A stretch of 57,260 bases of DNA from Massilia alkalitolerans DSM 17462. Lineage in GTDB: Bacteria; Pseudomonadota; Gammaproteobacteria; Burkholderiales; Burkholderiaceae_D. The notes beneath the pieces were generated by a model. The model worked only from the letters and a program-made list of their open reading frames with translations. It was not told the DNA's origin and made no database searches. Positions 9,160-19,072 of the stretch are shown in pieces. Every line of letters starts with the position of its first letter. Positions within the stretch are counted from its first letter, which is position 1. The position numbers were made by a program, and so were the translations under genes. The stretch lies in the NCBI RefSeq assembly GCF_000427785.1, contig NZ_ATYR01000013.1, positions 10,927 to 68,186 on the forward strand. Direction: 5' to 3'.

Positions 9160-11325
9160 GTGATTCCCATGGAGCACGGTCGCCAGGTCGACCTGCTGAA
9201 CTGCGCCGACGAGCCGATCCACATCCCCGGCTCGATCCAGCCCCATGGCGCCCTCCTCTTCTTCACTGCCGACGGCGCGCTGGAAGGCTGGAGCGCCAAC
9301 GCGCCGGCCATGCTCGGGCTCACGCCCGAACTCGGCGCCCCCTATGCCTCGCTCGATCTGCCGCCGGCCGCGCTGGAACTGCTGGTCGAGTACATCGGAC
9401 CGGGAGAAGCTGAAGTCACGCCCTCGATGGTTCCGGTCTGTATCGGTGGCGCCGACTTCGACTGCGTCGTCCACGCCGCCCTCGGCCGCGTGACTGCCGA
9501 ATTCGAACAGCGCGAGGCGAGCGCCGATGAGGTGGCGCTGTTCGCGGTCAGGGCGCATGGCTCGATCGACCGCCTGCGCCGCCAGAAGACCATCGAAGGC
9601 CTGCTGTCGATCGCGGTCGACCAGATCCGCGAGATCACCGGCTTCGACCGCGTGATGGCCTACCGCTTCCGCCCGGACGACAGCGGCGACGTGGTGGCCG
9701 AAGCCCGGCGCGAGGATATCGTGCCCTACCTCGGCCAGCGCTACCCGGCCTCGGATATCCCGGCCCAGGCGCGCCGCCTGTATGTGCTGAACACGCTGCG
9801 TTCGATCATCGACATCAATGACTCCATGGTGCCGCTGCTGGGCGCGCCGGATGCGCTGCCGCTCGACATGAGCCATACCGTGCTGCGCAGCGTCTCGCCG
9901 ATCCACATCGAGTACCTGAAGAACATGGGCGTCGGCGCGTCGATGAGCGTATCGATCGTCATCAACAACCGGCTGTGGGGACTGATCGCCTGCCACCACA
10001 TGTCGCGCAAGCTCGTGCCCTATTCGATCCGCATGGCCTGCGACGTGCTGGCCCAGGTGATGGCCTCGACCATCCACAGCATCGAGTCGCGCCTGGAAAG
10101 CCAGATGATCGAGCGCGCGGCCTCGACCCGCACCAAGCTGGTCGAAGACCTGCTGCTGGAAGACGATCCGCTCGAGACCTTCGGCCGCTTCTCCGACGCC
10201 ATCCTGGAGGCGACCCAGGCGCAGGCCCAGGTCACCAGCTACTACCACAAGGTGCAGGTGCGGGGCGATGTGCCGCACGAACTGGCCGAGGCCATCGTCG
10301 CCTCGCTGCCCGAGGGCGCGCACGATTTGGTGGTGCGCGAAAAGCTGGACGACTGGCCGGAAGCGATCCGCGACCGGCTCGGCAAATGGGTCGGCATGCT
10401 GGCCCTGCCCTTCGATCCGGCCGCGAACGGCTGGAACGTGGTGCTGCGGGTCGAGCAGATCGAGCAGGTCGCCTGGGGTGGGCGTCCGGAGAAGACCACG
10501 GCCTTCGGCCCGCTCGGCGAGCGCCTGACGCCGCGCGGCTCGTTCGACGCCTGGTACCAGACGGTGCGCGGCCATGCGCATCCGTGGGAATCGACCGTCC
10601 TGTCCAATTCGCGCCTGACCCTGGCCGAGCTGGTGCGCGTGATGAACTCGCGCCGCGCCCAGACCGAAGCCACGCGGGCCCAGCTGCTGGCCATGCTCGG
10701 CCACGACCTGCGCGACCCGCTCCATTCGATCAACATGGCCGGCATGGTGCTCGAGAAGGGCAACAGCCAGCCGACCCTGGGCAAGCGCATCCAGTCCTCC
10801 ACCAGCCGCATGCAGCGCATGATCACGCAGGTGCTGGACATGAGCCGCATCGACGGCGGCCTGGGCCTGGGCGTGGCGCTCGAGCCGGTCAACCTGACGG
10901 CCCTGGTGGAAGACCTGATCGACGAAGCGCGCCTGGCCTACCCGACCATCCCCTTCCAGCTGGCCTGCGACGAGCAGGCGATGGTCAATGCCGACAGCGG
11001 GCGGATGGCGCAGGTGCTGTCCAACTTGCTGAGCAATGCGCGCCACCATGGCGAGGTGGGCAAGCCGGTGCGCGTCTGCGTCCGGGTCGACGGCAAGGAA
11101 GCGGTGGTCGACGTCAGCAATGCGGGCGCCCAGATCCCGCCGGAACTCGTGGCGACCCTGTTCAACCCCTTCAAGCGCGCCTCGCTGAACAACCCGCGCA
11201 ACCGCACGGGCATGGGGCTGGGGCTGTACATCGCGCAGCAGATCGTGCGCGAGCACCATGGCGACATCGCCTACCGCCATGATGGAAACGAGGTCATTTT
11301 CTCGGTGCGTTTGCCTCTGCTGTAG
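9160..11325 (+). CDS. Bacteriophytochrome histidine kinase (PAS-GAF-PHY-HisKA-HATPase)
   Basis: A red/far-red photoreceptor kinase of about 721 residues. I choose GTG 9160 because AAGGG lies 7 nt upstream; TTG 9145 and ATG 9169 are alternatives. The biliverdin-attaching Cys15 lies in LLNCADEPIHIPGSIQPHG. The GAF domain shows PASDIP (196-201), SPIHIEYLKNMGV (246-258) and CHH (278-280). The PHY domain keeps the tongue signatures WGG (about 439) and PRGSF (about 458). HisKA has the phospho-acceptor His515 in LGHDLRDPL. The ATPase domain has LSNLLSNARHHG and GMGLGLYIAQQIV. The start of PHY looks divergent. Neither a heme oxygenase nor a receiver gene is adjacent. Its TAG stop lies inside the 101-bp repeat. 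Confidence 0.94.
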   Translation: MIPMEHGRQVDLLNCADEPIHIPGSIQPHGALLFFTADGALEGWSANAPAMLGLTPELGAPYASLDLPPAALELLVEYIGPGEAEVTPSMVPVCIGGADFDCVVHAALGRVTAEFEQREASADEVALFAVRAHGSIDRLRRQKTIEGLLSIAVDQIREITGFDRVMAYRFRPDDSGDVVAEARREDIVPYLGQRYPASDIPAQARRLYVLNTLRSIIDINDSMVPLLGAPDALPLDMSHTVLRSVSPIHIEYLKNMGVGASMSVSIVINNRLWGLIACHHMSRKLVPYSIRMACDVLAQVMASTIHSIESRLESQMIERAASTRTKLVEDLLLEDDPLETFGRFSDAILEATQAQAQVTSYYHKVQVRGDVPHELAEAIVASLPEGAHDLVVREKLDDWPEAIRDRLGKWVGMLALPFDPAANGWNVVLRVEQIEQVAWGGRPEKTTAFGPLGERLTPRGSFDAWYQTVRGHAHPWESTVLSNSRLTLAELVRVMNSRRAQTEATRAQLLAMLGHDLRDPLHSINMAGMVLEKGNSQPTLGKRIQSSTSRMQRMITQVLDMSRIDGGLGLGVALEPVNLTALVEDLIDEARLAYPTIPFQLACDEQAMVNADSGRMAQVLSNLLSNARHHGEVGKPVRVCVRVDGKEAVVDVSNAGAQIPPELVATLFNPFKRASLNNPRNRTGMGLGLYIAQQIVREHHGDIAYRHDGNEVIFSVRLPLL

Positions 11326-11422
11326 GGTGCACGGCTTCGCCGTGCGCGCGTCCAACTCCCGGACGCGCTGTGGCCGTGCATGCCGGAGCTGAACGCGCGG
11401 TCGGCGGAGCCGACCACCCTAC
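11322..11422. repeat. 101-bp four-hairpin repeat, copy A
   Basis: Outer ends GTAGGGTG/CACCCTAC pair. Inside are a left arm CACGGCTTCGCCGTG, a central imperfect palindrome bounded by CGCGCG and CGCGCG, and a right arm GTCGGCGGAGCCGAC. A second 101-bp copy is at 49279-49379. The phytochrome stop codon TAG (11323-11325) is part of the element, so it inserted at, or replaced, the end of that gene. It resembles REP/BIME-type palindromic elements. No encoded protein. Confidence 0.8.
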
Positions 11423-11477
11423 CGTAAATGCAGAGCGGCATGGTAGTCTAGCAACACTGTCCGCTCTTCATTACCGC

Positions 11478-12083
11478 ATGACCCTCATCAAGTTCATCGA
11501 AATCATGGCGATCCTGGTCGGCGCCTTCTCCGGCTTCATCGAAGCGCGGCGCAAGCGCATGGACCTGGTCGGCGTCTTCACGGTGGCTTTCATCACCGCT
11601 TTCGGCGGCGGTACCCTGCGCGACATCCTGCTCGACCGCCGGCCGCTGTTCTGGGTCATCCACCAGGAATACGCGATCCTGATCTTCGTGCTGGCCCTGG
11701 TGGCCTCCCCCCTGATCCGCACCCTGCGCCAGATCGTCTCGGAACGCCTGATCGTGATCGCCGATGCGGTGGGCCTGGGCCTGTTCTCGATAGCCGGGGT
11801 ATCCGCCGCGCTGGCGGCCGACATGCCGATCTTCATCGCCTCGATGATGGGCGTGATCACCGGGATCTTCGGCGGGGTGCTGCGCGACATCGTCTGCAAC
11901 GAAGTGCCGATGGTGTTCCGCGACGGGAAGCCCTACGCGATCTGCGCCTTCCTGGGGAACTGGCTGTACCTCATGATGCGCCACTATGGCGTGGAGCCGG
12001 ATTTCGCCCTGTGGACCAGCGCGCTGTTCATCAGCGGGCTGCGCTTGATCACCTGGAAGTTCGATCTGCAGATGGGGCGCTAA
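11478..12083 (+). CDS. Trimeric intracellular cation (TRIC) channel family membrane protein (YicG/UPF0126 type)
   Basis: A 201-residue inner-membrane protein with about seven hydrophobic helices. It carries the two family repeats GAFSGFIEARRKRMDLVGVF / GGGTLRDILLDRRPLFW and SIAGVSAALAADMPIF / GGVLRDIVCNEVPMVF, the doubled G-G-x-x-R-D-I pattern of the glycine-channel/TRIC family. Members form potassium-permeable channels; in some bacteria they have been linked to glycine uptake. ATG 11478 puts the first helix at the N-terminus; upstream is the repeat. The last 4 bp overlap the convergent kinase gene. Confidence 0.9.
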   Translation: MTLIKFIEIMAILVGAFSGFIEARRKRMDLVGVFTVAFITAFGGGTLRDILLDRRPLFWVIHQEYAILIFVLALVASPLIRTLRQIVSERLIVIADAVGLGLFSIAGVSAALAADMPIFIASMMGVITGIFGGVLRDIVCNEVPMVFRDGKPYAICAFLGNWLYLMMRHYGVEPDFALWTSALFISGLRLITWKFDLQMGR

Positions 12084-13744
12084 GCGCTCCTTTCCCCTCG
12101 CGCCAGCAGGCGCGCCAGTGCCCTGCGCAATTCTTCCTGCGTATAAGGCTTGGCCAGTACGCTGACGTCCAGCCCGTGCAGGCGCTCGGGCGCGACCACA
12201 TAGCCGCTGGCCAGCAGCACCGGCAGTTTCGGGTGCTGCGTGCGGAGGTGATGCGCCAGGCCGATGCCGTCCATGGCCCCCGGCATGACGACGTCGGAGA
12301 ACACCAGGTCGAAGCGCTCCAGTGGATGCCGCAGCGCGTCCTGGGCGTCGCGTGCCAGCGTGGCTTCGCAGCCGAGGTTGGCGAGCAGCTCCAGGGTCGC
12401 GTCGGCGACCGCCGCATCGTCCTCGACATACAGCACGCGGGCGCCCGCCACCAGGGGCGGCGAGGCGGCGCCGTCCTCCTTCTCCTGCCTCCTGGCGGCC
12501 CTGCTGCGCGGCAGCAGGATCGATACCGCCGTCCCTTGCGCCGAGCTGTCGATCCAGGCCGTGCCGCCTGATTGCTTGGCAAAACCGTACACCTGGCTCA
12601 GACCCAGACCGGTCCCGGCGCCGACCGGCTTGGTCGTGAAGAAGGGATCGAAGGCCTGGCGCACCACCTCGGGCGGCATGCCGGTACCGGTATCACGCAC
12701 ACTCAGCCAGACGAAGTCGCCGCTCAGCTCCAGCTGCGGCAAGCCTGGCGACGGCAGGCTGAGATTGCGCGCCTGGATGGTGACTGCGCCGCCGTCCGGC
12801 ATTGCGTCCTTGGCGTTGACGGCCAGGTTGAGCAGCGCGACCTCGAGCTGGGTCAGGTCGGCATCGGCCAGCCACAGGCCGGGTTCGACCTCCAGGCTCA
12901 GCGCAATCCGTTCGCGCAGGGACTGCTGCAGCAAGTCCTGCATCTCCTCGAGCTGGCGCGCGATGTCGAGCGCGCCGCCGCTCAATGCCTGGCGCCGGCC
13001 GAAGGCCAGCAACTGGTGGGTCAGCTTGGCGCCGCGCGAGGCCGCGCGCTGGATCGCATGCAGGGCACGCTGCCAGCGTTCGCTGCCCGGCTCGACCAGC
13101 GGCAGCAGGGTCGTCGAGCCCTGGATCACCTGCAGCAGGTTGTTGAAGTCATGGGCCACGCCGCCGGTGAGCCGCCCGATCGCTTCCAGCTTGCGCGCCT
13201 CGTTCAGGGCGCTCTCGACGCGCTTGCGGGTTTCGGTTTCGGCGACCAGTTCGGCGGTGCGTTCCAGCACCCGCTGCTCCAGCAGCGTGGCCGCGCCCGA
13301 CAGGGTCTGCATCTGGTCGCGCACCGTGTACTGCCAGGCGCGTGCCCGGCAGGCGGCATCGAAGGCGGTGCGCAGGACGTTGGCGGAACCGGGCCGCCCC
13401 AGCACCGTGATGTTCGCGAACTGGCGCAGGAAGCTCCATTGCAGGTGCGAGCCACCGCTGCCCGCCTGGGCGCTGAGCACGATCAGCGGCATGTCCGACC
13501 AGGCGGGCTGGCCCTGCAGGGCAGCGGCCAGCGGCGTGGCATGCGCCTCCAAGGCGTCGTCGGTGAGCAGCAGCAGCCAGACGCCGGGGTCCTCCACCGC
13601 GGCGGCCAGCTGCGCCCCGTCGGCACAGGGCCGGGCCTGCGCGCCCCACTCCGCCAGCAGGCCGGCCAGCGCCTGTTCGTCGTAGCCGAAAGGCGCGCAG
13701 ATCGCGGCGACCACGCTGGCGCCGGGCTTGCGCGGGTCAGTCAT
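12080..13744 (-). CDS. Hybrid histidine kinase with C-terminal receiver, partner of the KaiC-like ATPase
   Basis: 554 residues, no transmembrane segment. Residues about 10-130 form a degenerate receiver-like input (AAICAPFGYDEQ..., AWSDMPLIVLSA) without a phosphorylatable Asp in the usual place. A coiled linker (about 140-185) follows, then HisKA with phospho-acceptor His198 (GGVAHDFNNLLQ), a HATPase with N310 (NLAVNAKDAMPDGG), DTGTGMPP and GTGLGLS, and a receiver at about 435-550 with Asp484 (VFSDVVMPGAMDG) and Lys532. It is a cytosolic four-part sensor. Its ATG overlaps the end of the KaiC-like gene by 8 bp, so the two are translationally coupled and probably act together. No DNA-binding output is present. 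Confidence 0.92.
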   Translation of the reverse strand: MTDPRKPGASVVAAICAPFGYDEQALAGLLAEWGAQARPCADGAQLAAAVEDPGVWLLLLTDDALEAHATPLAAALQGQPAWSDMPLIVLSAQAGSGGSHLQWSFLRQFANITVLGRPGSANVLRTAFDAACRARAWQYTVRDQMQTLSGAATLLEQRVLERTAELVAETETRKRVESALNEARKLEAIGRLTGGVAHDFNNLLQVIQGSTTLLPLVEPGSERWQRALHAIQRAASRGAKLTHQLLAFGRRQALSGGALDIARQLEEMQDLLQQSLRERIALSLEVEPGLWLADADLTQLEVALLNLAVNAKDAMPDGGAVTIQARNLSLPSPGLPQLELSGDFVWLSVRDTGTGMPPEVVRQAFDPFFTTKPVGAGTGLGLSQVYGFAKQSGGTAWIDSSAQGTAVSILLPRSRAARRQEKEDGAASPPLVAGARVLYVEDDAAVADATLELLANLGCEATLARDAQDALRHPLERFDLVFSDVVMPGAMDGIGLAHHLRTQHPKLPVLLASGYVVAPERLHGLDVSVLAKPYTQEELRRALARLLARGERSA

Positions 13745-15215
13745 GTTGCACCGGCGGCGGGTCGGAATCCTCCTGCGCGGCGCGCGGCACGCCGGTCAGC
13801 ACGCCCTCCAAGCCACCCAGTTGCGGGCCGACCGCGACGCCGGCACTGGTCAGGGAAAACTCGCGGATGCTGCTTTCATGGCGGCCCGGCCGCTTCTTGA
13901 CGATCGAGATCGCCTTGCGGACCTCGCCCTCGGCCTCGAAGTAGCGCATCAGGATCACGGTGTCGCTGATGAAGGCGATGTCGAGCGGGTCTCCCACGTT
14001 TTCCAGCAGGCCGCTCTGGCCCACGACCAGGATCGACAGCACGCCCTGGTGCGACAGGTAGCTGAGCAGCTCGTGCATCTGCAGCATCAGCGCCTTCTCC
14101 TCGTGCATGGTCTCGAGGTAGGAATTCAGACTGTCGATCACGACCACGGCCGCGCCATGGTCCTCCACCTGGCGCCGCACCTTCCAGATGAACTCTCCCG
14201 GCGAGATGCGCGAGGGATTGATGCGCTCCCAGTAGATGGTGCCGTTGTTGATGGCATCGGCGGCGCGCATCGACAGGCCGTTGGCCCGGTCGATCAGGGT
14301 TTCCCTGGACTCGTCGAAGGCGAAGTAGGCGACGTGCTCATTGCGATCGGCCGCCACGTTGGCGTACTGCAGGGCCAGCGAAGACTTGCCGACCCCGGTG
14401 GGTCCGAGAATCATCACCGAGGTGCCGCGCATCAAGCCGCCGCCCAGCATCGTGTCCAGGGCCGGGACTTCGCTGGTGATCGTGTCGCGGATGCGTTCGC
14501 CCTTGTGCTCGTCCGCGATCAGGCTGGGAAACACGAACACCTCGCGCTCGGTGATGGCGAAGTCGTGCCAGCCGCTCTGGAACTCGGCGCCGCGCATCTT
14601 GACCACCCGCAGGCGCCGGCGCGCGGCGCCGAATTCGCGCTCGCGCTGCTCCAGCGTGATCACGCCATGCACCGTGCCCTGCAGGTCGTACTGGCGCGGC
14701 TCGTCGGTCAGGTCGTCCATCAAGAGCGTGGTGCAGTTCTGCCCCAGCAGGAAGCGTTTCAGGGCGACGATCTGGCGCCGGTAGCGCATCGGATCATCGG
14801 CGACCATGCGCAGTTCCGACATCGAATCGATCACCACCCGGCTTGGCGCCGCCTCCTGCACCGCCTCCGTGATCGCCGCGATGGTCTGGCCCAGTTCGAC
14901 CTCCGACGGGAACAGCACGCTTTGCTGGCGCCCAAGCTGGGCTTCCGCCGGCACGACTTCGCGCAGCACGATGCCGTCCAGCGACCAGCCATGGCTGGCC
15001 GCGGTGGCGCGCAGTTCCTCGACCGTCTCGGACAGCGAGATATACAGGCACTTCTCGCCCTTTTCCGCGCCGTCGATCAGGAAGCGCAGGCCGATGGTGG
15101 TCTTGCCGGAGCCGGGACGGCCCTCGATCAGGTGGATACGCTGTTTCGGCAAGCCGCCGCGCAAGACCATGTCGAGCTCGGGGATACCGATATGGATTTT
15201 TTCCAGGTCGCTCAT
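13737..15215 (-). CDS. KaiC-like double-domain RecA/DnaB ATPase
   Basis: 492 residues with two tandem KaiC domains. The first has Walker A GRPGSGKTT (residues 32-40) and SLSETVEEL; the second has GPTGVGKSS (271-279) and FAFDESRETLIDR. This is the CI/CII layout and length of KaiC. In cyanobacterial KaiC the phosphorylated Ser431-Thr432 lie in ISTITDT; by eye the aligned stretch here reads IAFISDT, so those phosphosites seem absent. No kaiA or kaiB is nearby. The start MSDLEKIHIGIPELD is the usual KaiC N-terminus. It is followed by, and overlaps, the hybrid kinase. A signalling ATPase rather than a complete clock is likely (inference). Confidence 0.93.
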   Translation of the reverse strand: MSDLEKIHIGIPELDMVLRGGLPKQRIHLIEGRPGSGKTTIGLRFLIDGAEKGEKCLYISLSETVEELRATAASHGWSLDGIVLREVVPAEAQLGRQQSVLFPSEVELGQTIAAITEAVQEAAPSRVVIDSMSELRMVADDPMRYRRQIVALKRFLLGQNCTTLLMDDLTDEPRQYDLQGTVHGVITLEQREREFGAARRRLRVVKMRGAEFQSGWHDFAITEREVFVFPSLIADEHKGERIRDTITSEVPALDTMLGGGLMRGTSVMILGPTGVGKSSLALQYANVAADRNEHVAYFAFDESRETLIDRANGLSMRAADAINNGTIYWERINPSRISPGEFIWKVRRQVEDHGAAVVVIDSLNSYLETMHEEKALMLQMHELLSYLSHQGVLSILVVGQSGLLENVGDPLDIAFISDTVILMRYFEAEGEVRKAISIVKKRPGRHESSIREFSLTSAGVAVGPQLGGLEGVLTGVPRAAQEDSDPPPVQHD

Positions 15216-15260
15216 GTTGTTCTCTCTAGGCTTGTTGGAAGAGCGAGCTACACGCACACA

Positions 15261-15273
15261 TGTCAATTAGACA
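15261..15273. promoter_or_regulatory. Dyad upstream of the KaiC-like gene
   Basis: TGTCAATTAGACA (TGTC-N5-GACA) lies 46 bp upstream of the KaiC start in the 189-bp gap after glnK. A second stem, AGCCTGC/GCAGGCT at about 15300-15323, lies further up. An operator controlling the KaiC-kinase pair is plausible; no regulator is known. Confidence 0.35.
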
Positions 15274-15404
15274 AGTTTTATGTATGATAGCTCAGCTCAG
15301 CCTGCGCTCGAATAGCAGGCTGGCTTCTCATGAAGCAAGAATAGGACTACAACTGATGAGCTTGGGAAACGCGGGATACCAGCCGCGAAGCTGGAAGCGC
15401 CGGC

Positions 15405-15755
<351 letters not shown>

Positions 15756-15769
15756 CTAAAAAACAGGAA

Positions 15770-17818
15770 TCAATCAGGGATATTCTTGAGGTCGTCCATC
15801 CACACGGTGGCCTCGGAATCCGACGGTGCGCGCCAGTCGCCGCGCGGGGACAGCGAGCCGCCGTTGCCGACCTTCGGCCCGTTCGGCACACAGGTGCGCT
15901 TGAACTGGCTGGTCTTGAAGAAACGCCACAGGAAAATGCCGAGGTTCTTCTTGATCGCAGCCAGATCGTACTCGTTGCGCACGTTGGCCGCGCTCGGCCA
16001 CCTGCCCTGCTCGCGGTCGTGCCAGGCGCTCCAGGAAAGGAAGGCCACCTTGCTCGGCTTGAAGCCGTAGCGGATCGTGTAGTACAGGTTGAAGTCCTGC
16101 AGCTCGTAAGGGCCGATGGTGTCCTCGGTGATCTGGGCCGGCTTGCCATCCTTGTCCCCTCCGGGCACCAGCTCGGGGCTGATCTCGGTGTCCAGGATCT
16201 TCAGCAGCACATCGGCGCCATTTTCCACCACCGCGCCGGTCTCGGCCACCCAGCGCACCAGGTAGGAGATCAGGGTCTTGGGCACGCTGGCATTGACGTT
16301 GTAGTGCGACATGTGGTCGCCCACGCCGTAGGTGCACCAGCCCAGCGCCAGTTCGGACAGGTCGCCGGTGCCGATCACGATCCCGTTGTGGAAGTTCGCC
16401 AGGCGGAACAGGTGGTTGGTGCGCTCGCCGGCCTGCACGTTCTCGAAGGTGATGTCGTATTCCGCCTTGCCCTCCACGTAGGGGTGGCCGAGGTCCTTGA
16501 GCATCTGGATGCAGCTCGGGCGGATGTCGATCAGCTGGGCGCTGCAGCCCACCGCCGCCATCAGGTCGTTGGCCTGCTTGAGCGTGCGCTCGCTGGTGGC
16601 GAAGCCCGGCATCGTATAGGCGAGGATGTTGGTGCGCGGCAGGCCAAGGCGGTCCATGGCCTTGGCGCAGACCAGCAGCGCATGGGTCGAGTCCAGCCCG
16701 CCGGAAACGCCGATCACCACCTTCTTGATGCCGGTGCTCGACAGGCGCTGGATCAGGGCCTGCACCTGGATGTTGTAGACTTCAAGGCAGCGCTCGTCGC
16801 GGCGCGCCACGTCGGCCGGCACGTAGGGGAAGCGTTCGATCGTACGCGCCAGCGGCATGTCGCGCTCCAGGGGCAGCTCGAGCGTGAACTGCACCAGGCG
16901 GAACTTCGACACCTCTTCCGCATGGCGGCGCACCGATTGCGCGAAGGTGGTCGCATGCATGCGCTCGTTCGACAGGCGGTCGAGGTCGACGTCGGCGAAG
17001 ATCACGTGCGAATCGTCGCTGAAGCGTTCCGATTCCGCCAGCAGCTCGCCCTTCTCGTAGATGAGCGATTGGCCGTCCCAGGCCATGTCGTTGGTCGACT
17101 CGCCGCGCCCGGCCGAGGTGTACAGATAGGCGGCCAGGCAGCGCGCCGACTGCTGGCTCACCAGCTGGTGGCGGTAGCCGCTCTTGCCCACCACGACGTT
17201 CGAGGCCGACAGGTTGACCAGCACCGTGGCGCCGGCCATCGCGGCGAACGAGGACGGGGGAATCGGCACCCAGACGTCTTCGCAGATCTCGACGTGGAAC
17301 CGGAACAGGGGCAGGTTCTCGATCTCGAACAGCAGGTTCGCACCAAAAGGCACGGTGGCGCCGAACAGGTCGATTCGGTCGACCGCCGCGCAATCGGCCG
17401 CACTGAACTGCCGGGATTCGTAAAACTCGCCATAATTAGGCAGGAAACTCTTGGGCACCACGCCCAGCACCCGGCCACCCGCAACGACGGCGGCGCAATT
17501 GAAGAGCTGGTGGTTGACCTTGAGCGGCAGGCCGACGACCAGCGCCACCGGCAGCGCCTTCGAAGCCTCGATGATCTTCGCCAGGCCATCGAGGCAGCCG
17601 TCGAGCAGGGCGCGCTGGTGGAACAGGTCTTCGCAGCTGTAGGCCGACAGTCCCAGCTCGGGGAAGGCCACCAGCACGGCGCCTTCGTCGGCGGCCTGGC
17701 GGGCCAGCGCCAAGGTCTGCTCGACGTTGAAGGCCGGGTCGGCGATGCGGCAGCGCGGGATGGCCACGGCGACGCGGGCGAAGTGGTGCGTGTAGAGATT
17801 GAAGAATTGCTTGTTCAT
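15770..17818 (-). CDS. nadE: Glutamine-dependent NAD+ synthetase
   Basis: 682 residues. It makes NAD+ from deamido-NAD+, ATP and glutamine. The N-terminal nitrilase-type amidase has the triad Glu54 ([14 protein letters not shown]), Lys123 ([14 protein letters not shown]) and Cys179 (EICEDVWVP). The C-terminal synthetase has the PP-loop [16 protein letters not shown] and [15 protein letters not shown]. The start [19 protein letters not shown] is the normal family N-terminus; an ATG at 17848 would add 10 residues. The open frame that continues upstream is antisense to the acetyltransferase gene and is not part of the protein. Probably an operon with glnK. Confidence 0.96.
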   Translation of the reverse strand: MNKQFFNLYTHHFARVAVAIPRCRIADPAFNVEQTLALARQAADEGAVLVAFPELGLSAYSCEDLFHQRALLDGCLDGLAKIIEASKALPVALVVGLPLKVNHQLFNCAAVVAGGRVLGVVPKSFLPNYGEFYESRQFSAADCAAVDRIDLFGATVPFGANLLFEIENLPLFRFHVEICEDVWVPIPPSSFAAMAGATVLVNLSASNVVVGKSGYRHQLVSQQSARCLAAYLYTSAGRGESTNDMAWDGQSLIYEKGELLAESERFSDDSHVIFADVDLDRLSNERMHATTFAQSVRRHAEEVSKFRLVQFTLELPLERDMPLARTIERFPYVPADVARRDERCLEVYNIQVQALIQRLSSTGIKKVVIGVSGGLDSTHALLVCAKAMDRLGLPRTNILAYTMPGFATSERTLKQANDLMAAVGCSAQLIDIRPSCIQMLKDLGHPYVEGKAEYDITFENVQAGERTNHLFRLANFHNGIVIGTGDLSELALGWCTYGVGDHMSHYNVNASVPKTLISYLVRWVAETGAVVENGADVLLKILDTEISPELVPGGDKDGKPAQITEDTIGPYELQDFNLYYTIRYGFKPSKVAFLSWSAWHDREQGRWPSAANVRNEYDLAAIKKNLGIFLWRFFKTSQFKRTCVPNGPKVGNGGSLSPRGDWRAPSDSEATVWMDDLKNIPD

Positions 17819-17869
17819 TGGTGAGACTTTCGCGAAGTCGTCGCTCATCAATTCGTTAGGGATGTCATT

Positions 17870-19009
17870 TTGAATTATCGCACGCATATCGTTTCTTCCT
17901 TGTCCGAGATTGGCCAGGAACAGTGGGACGCGCTGGTCTCGGCACAGGAAGATCCCAATCCCTTCCTGTCCTATGCCTTCCTGCACGCGCTGCACGAATC
18001 GGGCAGCGCGGCGCCCGAGACCGGCTGGCAGCCGCAGTACATCGTCCTCCACGACGGCGAGCAGCTGGCCGCCGCCCTGCCCCTGTACGTCAAAGGCCAC
18101 TCCTACGGCGAATATGTGTTCGACTGGGCCTGGGCCGACGCCTACCACCGGCACGGGGTCGAGTACTACCCGAAGCTGCTCTCCGCGATTCCGTTCACGC
18201 CGGTGGCGGGTCCGCGCCTGATGGCGGTGGACGACGCGGCAAGGGCCGCGCTGGTCGAGGTGCTGGTGGCCACGCAGGGCGCGGCCGAGGTCTCCTCGAC
18301 CCATGTGCTGTTCCCGCCCGAGGAACAGGCGCGCCAGTTGCAGGAGGCAGGCTTCATGCTGCGTAGCGGCGTCCAGTTCCATTGGCTGAACGGGGGATAC
18401 GGTACTTTCGAAGACTTCCTGGCCACGCTCGAACAGAAGAAGCGCAAGAACATCCGCGCCGAACGGCGAAAGGTGCGCGAGGCTGGCGTGACGATGCGCC
18501 GCGTGCGCGGGCCCGATGCGACGGACGCTGACTGGGTCCTGTTCAACCGCTGCTACCGCCACACCTACAAGGCCCACTATTCGACGCCCTACCTGAACCT
18601 GGACTTCTTCCGGCGTATCGGCGCGAGCATGCCCGACAACATCCTGCTCGTCATCGCCTCGCGCGAAGGGCGCGACATCGCGGCGTCGCTGGTGATCCAC
18701 AACGAGAGCACGCTGTTCGGGCGCTACTGGGGCGAACTGGAACACGTGCCCTGCCTGCACTTCGAGGCGGCCTATTACCAGCCGCTCGAGTTCTGCATCG
18801 AGCAGGGGATCGGGGCCTTCGAGGGCGGCGCCCAGGGCGAGCACAAGATGGCGCGCGGCTTCCTGCCGACCCGCACCTGGTCGGCGCACTGGCTGGCGCA
18901 TCCTTCTTTCGCGGATGCGATCGAGCGCTTCCTGGAGCGCGAGCGGGGTGGGATCGACGACTACATGGACGAGCTCAACGAACGCAATCCGTTCCGCCCC
19001 GGCCGCTGA
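17870..19009 (+). CDS. FemAB-like GNAT-family acyltransferase (DUF482 / COG3146), TTG start
   Basis: 379 residues, cytosolic. TTG 17870 is preferred because AGGGA lies 7 nt upstream and no ATG is available near the N-terminus. The family features are clear: [52 protein letters not shown], and the C-terminal [16 protein letters not shown]. This family resembles Fem peptidyltransferases and GNAT enzymes, and is often annotated as 'peptidogalycan biosynthesis/recognition'; no substrate is established. Divergent from nadE with a 51-bp gap. Confidence 0.88.
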   Translation: MNYRTHIVSSLSEIGQEQWDALVSAQEDPNPFLSYAFLHALHESGSAAPETGWQPQYIVLHDGEQLAAALPLYVKGHSYGEYVFDWAWADAYHRHGVEYYPKLLSAIPFTPVAGPRLMAVDDAARAALVEVLVATQGAAEVSSTHVLFPPEEQARQLQEAGFMLRSGVQFHWLNGGYGTFEDFLATLEQKKRKNIRAERRKVREAGVTMRRVRGPDATDADWVLFNRCYRHTYKAHYSTPYLNLDFFRRIGASMPDNILLVIASREGRDIAASLVIHNESTLFGRYWGELEHVPCLHFEAAYYQPLEFCIEQGIGAFEGGAQGEHKMARGFLPTRTWSAHWLAHPSFADAIERFLERERGGIDDYMDELNERNPFRPGR

Positions 19010-19037
19010 GCTCCGGACGATGGAAAAATGTGAAATT

Positions 19038-19066
19038 TCGACACAATCCTGCGATTCGGGTACTAT
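19038..19066 (+). promoter_or_regulatory. Promoter of the receiver gene, possibly giving a leaderless mRNA
   Basis: TCGACA (19038-19043), a 17-bp spacer and TACTAT (19061-19066). Start of transcription 6-7 bp after the -10 would fall on the ATG at 19073. No Shine-Dalgarno sequence is visible before that ATG. Confidence 0.5.
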
Positions 19067-19072
19067 CCGCGA

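Noticed and set aside
8875..11355. 826-residue minus-strand frame over the bacteriophytochrome
   Set aside because: Shadow frame of the phytochrome, no recognisable domain.
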